26,054 nt of DNA from Succinatimonas hippei (GTDB taxonomy: Bacteria > Pseudomonadota > Gammaproteobacteria > Enterobacterales > Succinivibrionaceae). Positions 24,334 to 26,054 of the stretch are shown here, one piece after another. The DNA is taken from the NCBI GenBank assembly GCA_004557545.1, contig SFGV01000025.1, forward strand, positions 1 to 26,054, given 5' to 3'. Position 1 is the first letter of the stretch. The number at the start of each line of letters is the position of its first letter. The notes beneath the pieces are model-generated. The model made no database searches, was not told the origin of the DNA, and worked only from the letters and a program-made list of their open reading frames with translations. Position numbers and translations under genes: made by a program.

Positions 24334-24624
24334 ATGGCACTTAATTCACGCCAAAAGCAGTTTCTCAAGGCTCAGGCTCACCATTTAAAACCGGTTGTGA
24401 TGCTGGGGGCGGACGGTCTTTCACAGGCGGTGATCGCCGAGCTTGAGAGCTCAATAGATCATCATGAACTTGTAAAAGTAAAGCTCAACGCCGGGGACAC
24501 CAGAAAGGAACAGGGACAGCAGTGCGCTGACGCTGTGGGAGCCGAGCTTATTTCTGTAGTCGGCCGTGTTGCCATACTCTTCCGCCAGAGAAAGGAAGAC
24601 AGCCGTTTTATTCTTCCGCGCTGA
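24334..24624 (+). CDS. yhbY: CRM-domain RNA-binding protein YhbY
   Basis: A 96-residue single CRM (YhbY/CRS1) domain protein, the same size as E. coli YhbY (97), which associates with pre-50S ribosomal particles. The family pattern is clear: LNSRQKQFLKAQAHHLKP, VMLGADGLSQAV, the HHELVKVKLN stretch and a VGRVAILFRQ ending. It lies divergent from rlmE as in other Gammaproteobacteria. The GAGGA ribosome-binding site is 8 nt before the ATG. A GCCCGGG hairpin follows the gene. Confidence 0.94.
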   Translation: MALNSRQKQFLKAQAHHLKPVVMLGADGLSQAVIAELESSIDHHELVKVKLNAGDTRKEQGQQCADAVGAELISVVGRVAILFRQRKEDSRFILPR

Positions 24625-24644
24625 GTACAAGTACAACTCTGTCT

Positions 24645-24683
24645 GCCCGGGAACTACAAAACATTTTTACCAGTTACCCGGGC
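24645..24683 (+). terminator. Hairpin after yhbY (possible terminator)
   Basis: GCCCGGG-AACT (24645-24655) pairs with AGTT-A-CCCGGGC (24672-24683), leaving one bulged base and a 16-nt loop. It begins 21 nt after the yhbY stop. It is followed only by GCGTTTATTT, so termination is likely but not certain. Confidence 0.4.
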
Positions 24684-24694
24684 GCGTTTATTTC

Positions 24695-24844
24695 GGATCT
24701 GATCCTGACAATAAGCAATAAACTCGCCAGTCCGCCTGAGCACAGGCTGAACCGCAGGTATTGAACTCAGGTTCAACCCGGTGGCTTCAGGATCACGCTT
24801 TTCCCTGTTTACCTAGGGTTCACTTCATCAGCTTACGTGATCCT
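24695..24844 (+). ncRNA. Candidate structured RNA or leader upstream of uxuA
   Basis: Two 9-bp stems share the same central strand: TGATCCTGA (24700-24708) with TCAGGATCA (24787-24795), or AGGATCACG (24789-24797) with CGTGATCCT (24836-24844). The first encloses GCCA/TGGC (24726-24729, 24782-24785), GCCTG-AGCA-CAGGC (24734-24747) and TTGAAC-TCAG-GTTCAA (24761-24776). Such exclusive pairing is typical of riboswitches and attenuators. No transcription start is established, and the repeated TGATCCT motif could instead be protein sites. Confidence 0.35.
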
Positions 24845-24900
24845 CCTCATGTTTTAATGATCTTTGATACCCGACTGAAAATTTATGATCCCTGTGGTTG

Positions 24901-24916
24901 TATACTAGGATACCAG
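24901..24916 (+). promoter_or_regulatory. Candidate uxuA promoter -10 and operator
   Basis: TATACT (24901-24906) is a plausible -10 (5 of 6) with no good -35. Overlapping it, CTAGGATACCAG (24905-24916; complement CTGGTATCCTAG) matches 8 of 12 positions of the UxuR/ExuR-type palindrome TTGGTATACCAA as I recall it. It is therefore a candidate hexuronate-responsive operator, weakly supported. Confidence 0.25.
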
Positions 24917-24967
24917 TTATACATTAAGAGCTTAGATAGCCAAATTTTATTTTGGAGTTTCAAACAT

Positions 24968-26054
24968 ATGATGCACATGGGTTTTCGCTGGTACGGACCC
25001 TCACAGGATGCCGTTACGCTTGATCAGATACGTCAGATTGGTGGCATGGAGGGAGTTATAACCGCCCTCCACGAGATCCCGGCCGGAGAGATCTGGCCAT
25101 ATGAAAAGGTGGCCGAGCGCAAGGCTCTGGTTGAAAAGGCCGGACTTAAACTCCTGGGAATTGAATCAATAAATGTCTCTGAGGAGATTAAATACGGCGG
25201 CAAGAACCGTGATCATCTTATAGACAACTACATAAAATCCCTTGAAGCGGTCGGACGCTGCGGCATAAAGCTCGTCTGCTACAACTTCATGCCGGTATTT
25301 GACTGGACCAGAACCGATCTCGCGCTGCCGCTGCCTGACGGATCAAGCGCCATGTCATATGACGGCAGGATCTGCGAAGGTCTCAGTGCTCAGGAGATGT
25401 TCGATTACATCGCCAGGAATTCCAATGGCTTTGAAATGCCCGGCTGGGAGCTTTCACGCCGTGACGAGATAACCGCGGAAATAGCGCACTTTGACGGTAT
25501 GACCGGTGACGATCTCAGGGCAAACTTCAAATACTTCCTTGACGCCATCATGCCTACATGCGAGAAATACGGGATCATGATGGGAGTTCATCCTGACGAC
25601 CCTTCATATGATCTCTTCGGGCTGCCGAGGATCTGCAAGTGCGAGGAGGATCTCGTAAAGATTGCCCGCATGAACAGCTCAAAGTACAACGGCTTTACCC
25701 TCTGCACCGGTTCCTTAGGCTCCAATCCTGCAAATGATCTTCCGAAGATCATAAGAAACCCCGAGATTGGCCCGCGTATCCACTTTGCCCATGTGAGAAA
25801 CGTCAAATACACCGGTGATCACCAGTTCCATGAAAGCGCTCATGTCTCACGCTGCGGGTCACTTGATCTCTACGAGATCATGAAGGCGCTCATTGAGGTC
25901 GGGTTTAACGGAGTTATAAGACCTGATCACGGCCGTGCCATCTGGGGCGAGAAGGCCCGCCCGGGATATGGCCTGTATGACCGCGCGCTCGGGGCGTCGT
26001 ATCTTCTGGGACTTGAAGAGGCCATTCGCAAGGACATGGATAATGGCAGCTGCG
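24968..26054 (+). CDS. uxuA: Mannonate dehydratase, cut by the window end
   Basis: UxuA dehydrates D-mannonate to 2-keto-3-deoxygluconate in glucuronate breakdown. The 362 codons present begin MMHMGFRWYGPSQD and include VCYNFMPVFDWTRTDL, the metal-ligand segment HPDDP, TLCTGSLGSNPANDL, HFAHVRN, and the RPDHG motif. The family's usual end lies about here, so little is missing. The ATG at 24968 has GGAG 10 nt upstream; ATGs at 24971 and 24977 are alternatives. The protein lacks the roughly 30-residue insertion of the long E. coli form (394) and resembles the short form common in Firmicutes, which hints at transfer. No other hexuronate gene lies in the window. Confidence 0.95.
   Translation, partial: MMHMGFRWYGPSQDAVTLDQIRQIGGMEGVITALHEIPAGEIWPYEKVAERKALVEKAGLKLLGIESINVSEEIKYGGKNRDHLIDNYIKSLEAVGRCGIKLVCYNFMPVFDWTRTDLALPLPDGSSAMSYDGRICEGLSAQEMFDYIARNSNGFEMPGWELSRRDEITAEIAHFDGMTGDDLRANFKYFLDAIMPTCEKYGIMMGVHPDDPSYDLFGLPRICKCEEDLVKIARMNSSKYNGFTLCTGSLGSNPANDLPKIIRNPEIGPRIHFAHVRNVKYTGDHQFHESAHVSRCGSLDLYEIMKALIEVGFNGVIRPDHGRAIWGEKARPGYGLYDRALGASYLLGLEEAIRKDMDNGSC

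Noticed and set aside
24695..24844. 6S RNA upstream of uxuA
   Set aside because: Short matches to the base of 6S (GCCAGTCC-CCTGAGC-like sequence and a TTGAAC hairpin) exist, but the long apical arm and central bubble are missing and the length is too small; kept only as an alternative in a finding.

Overview
The window reads as chromosomal core DNA of a gammaproteobacterium. The evidence is gene order: rlmE-ftsH-folP-glmM-secG with yhbY divergent at the head, rimP-nusA-infB-rbfA, nadK-recN, and zapA followed by the 5-formyl-THF cyclo-ligase gene. NusA also carries the two C-terminal acidic repeats typical of this class, and RluB, SecG and FtsH closely follow the E. coli proteins. My guess at a lineage (Aeromonadales, perhaps a gut-associated Succinivibrionaceae-like organism) is inference only. 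I see no transposase, integrase, CRISPR array, rRNA or tRNA.

Layout. 1-528 holds no gene I can support, only an AT-rich stretch, an inverted repeat and a small terminator-like hairpin. 530-4418 (minus) is a compact operon nadK, recN, GNAT acetyltransferase, dapB, closed by a perfect 13-bp terminator. 4586-5581 (minus) is an orphan LacI-type repressor, with repeated TTTGAGC half-sites upstream. 5831-11039 (minus) is the rimP-nusA-infB-rbfA operon with its own near-consensus promoter, a roughly 170-nt hairpin-rich leader that ends in a terminator directly before rimP, and a terminator after rbfA. 11056-12666 (minus) is a TerC/CBS/CorC membrane protein with a structured leader. 12946-14238 (minus) is rluB with a long RG-rich tail. 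14425-15364 (plus) is zapA and the overlapping fau. 15365-18358 (minus) is a periplasm-sensing EAL phosphodiesterase, stop codon to stop codon with fau. 18457-24016 (minus) is the operon rlmE-ftsH-folP-glmM-secG, ended by a perfect 14-bp terminator. 24334-24624 (plus) is yhbY, and 24968 to the end is a nearly complete uxuA, preceded by a 343-nt region rich in alternative RNA stems.

How the genes work together. Most of the window is housekeeping: ribosome maturation and translation initiation (rimP, infB, rbfA, rluB, rlmE, yhbY), transcription elongation (nusA), membrane quality control and secretion (ftsH, secG), envelope precursors (glmM, dapB), NADP supply (nadK), DNA repair (recN), division (zapA) and folate metabolism (folP position, fau). 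The accessory parts are the LacI regulator, the EAL sensor and the hexuronate gene uxuA.

Most worth a second look: (1) the promoter, hairpins and terminator ahead of rimP, which look like an attenuator; (2) the region before uxuA, where one AGGATCA segment can pair with either of two partners; (3) a protein in the folP position that lacks most of the residues that bind pterin and p-aminobenzoate; (4) the zapA-fau overlap, which leaves no room for 6S RNA in its usual place.
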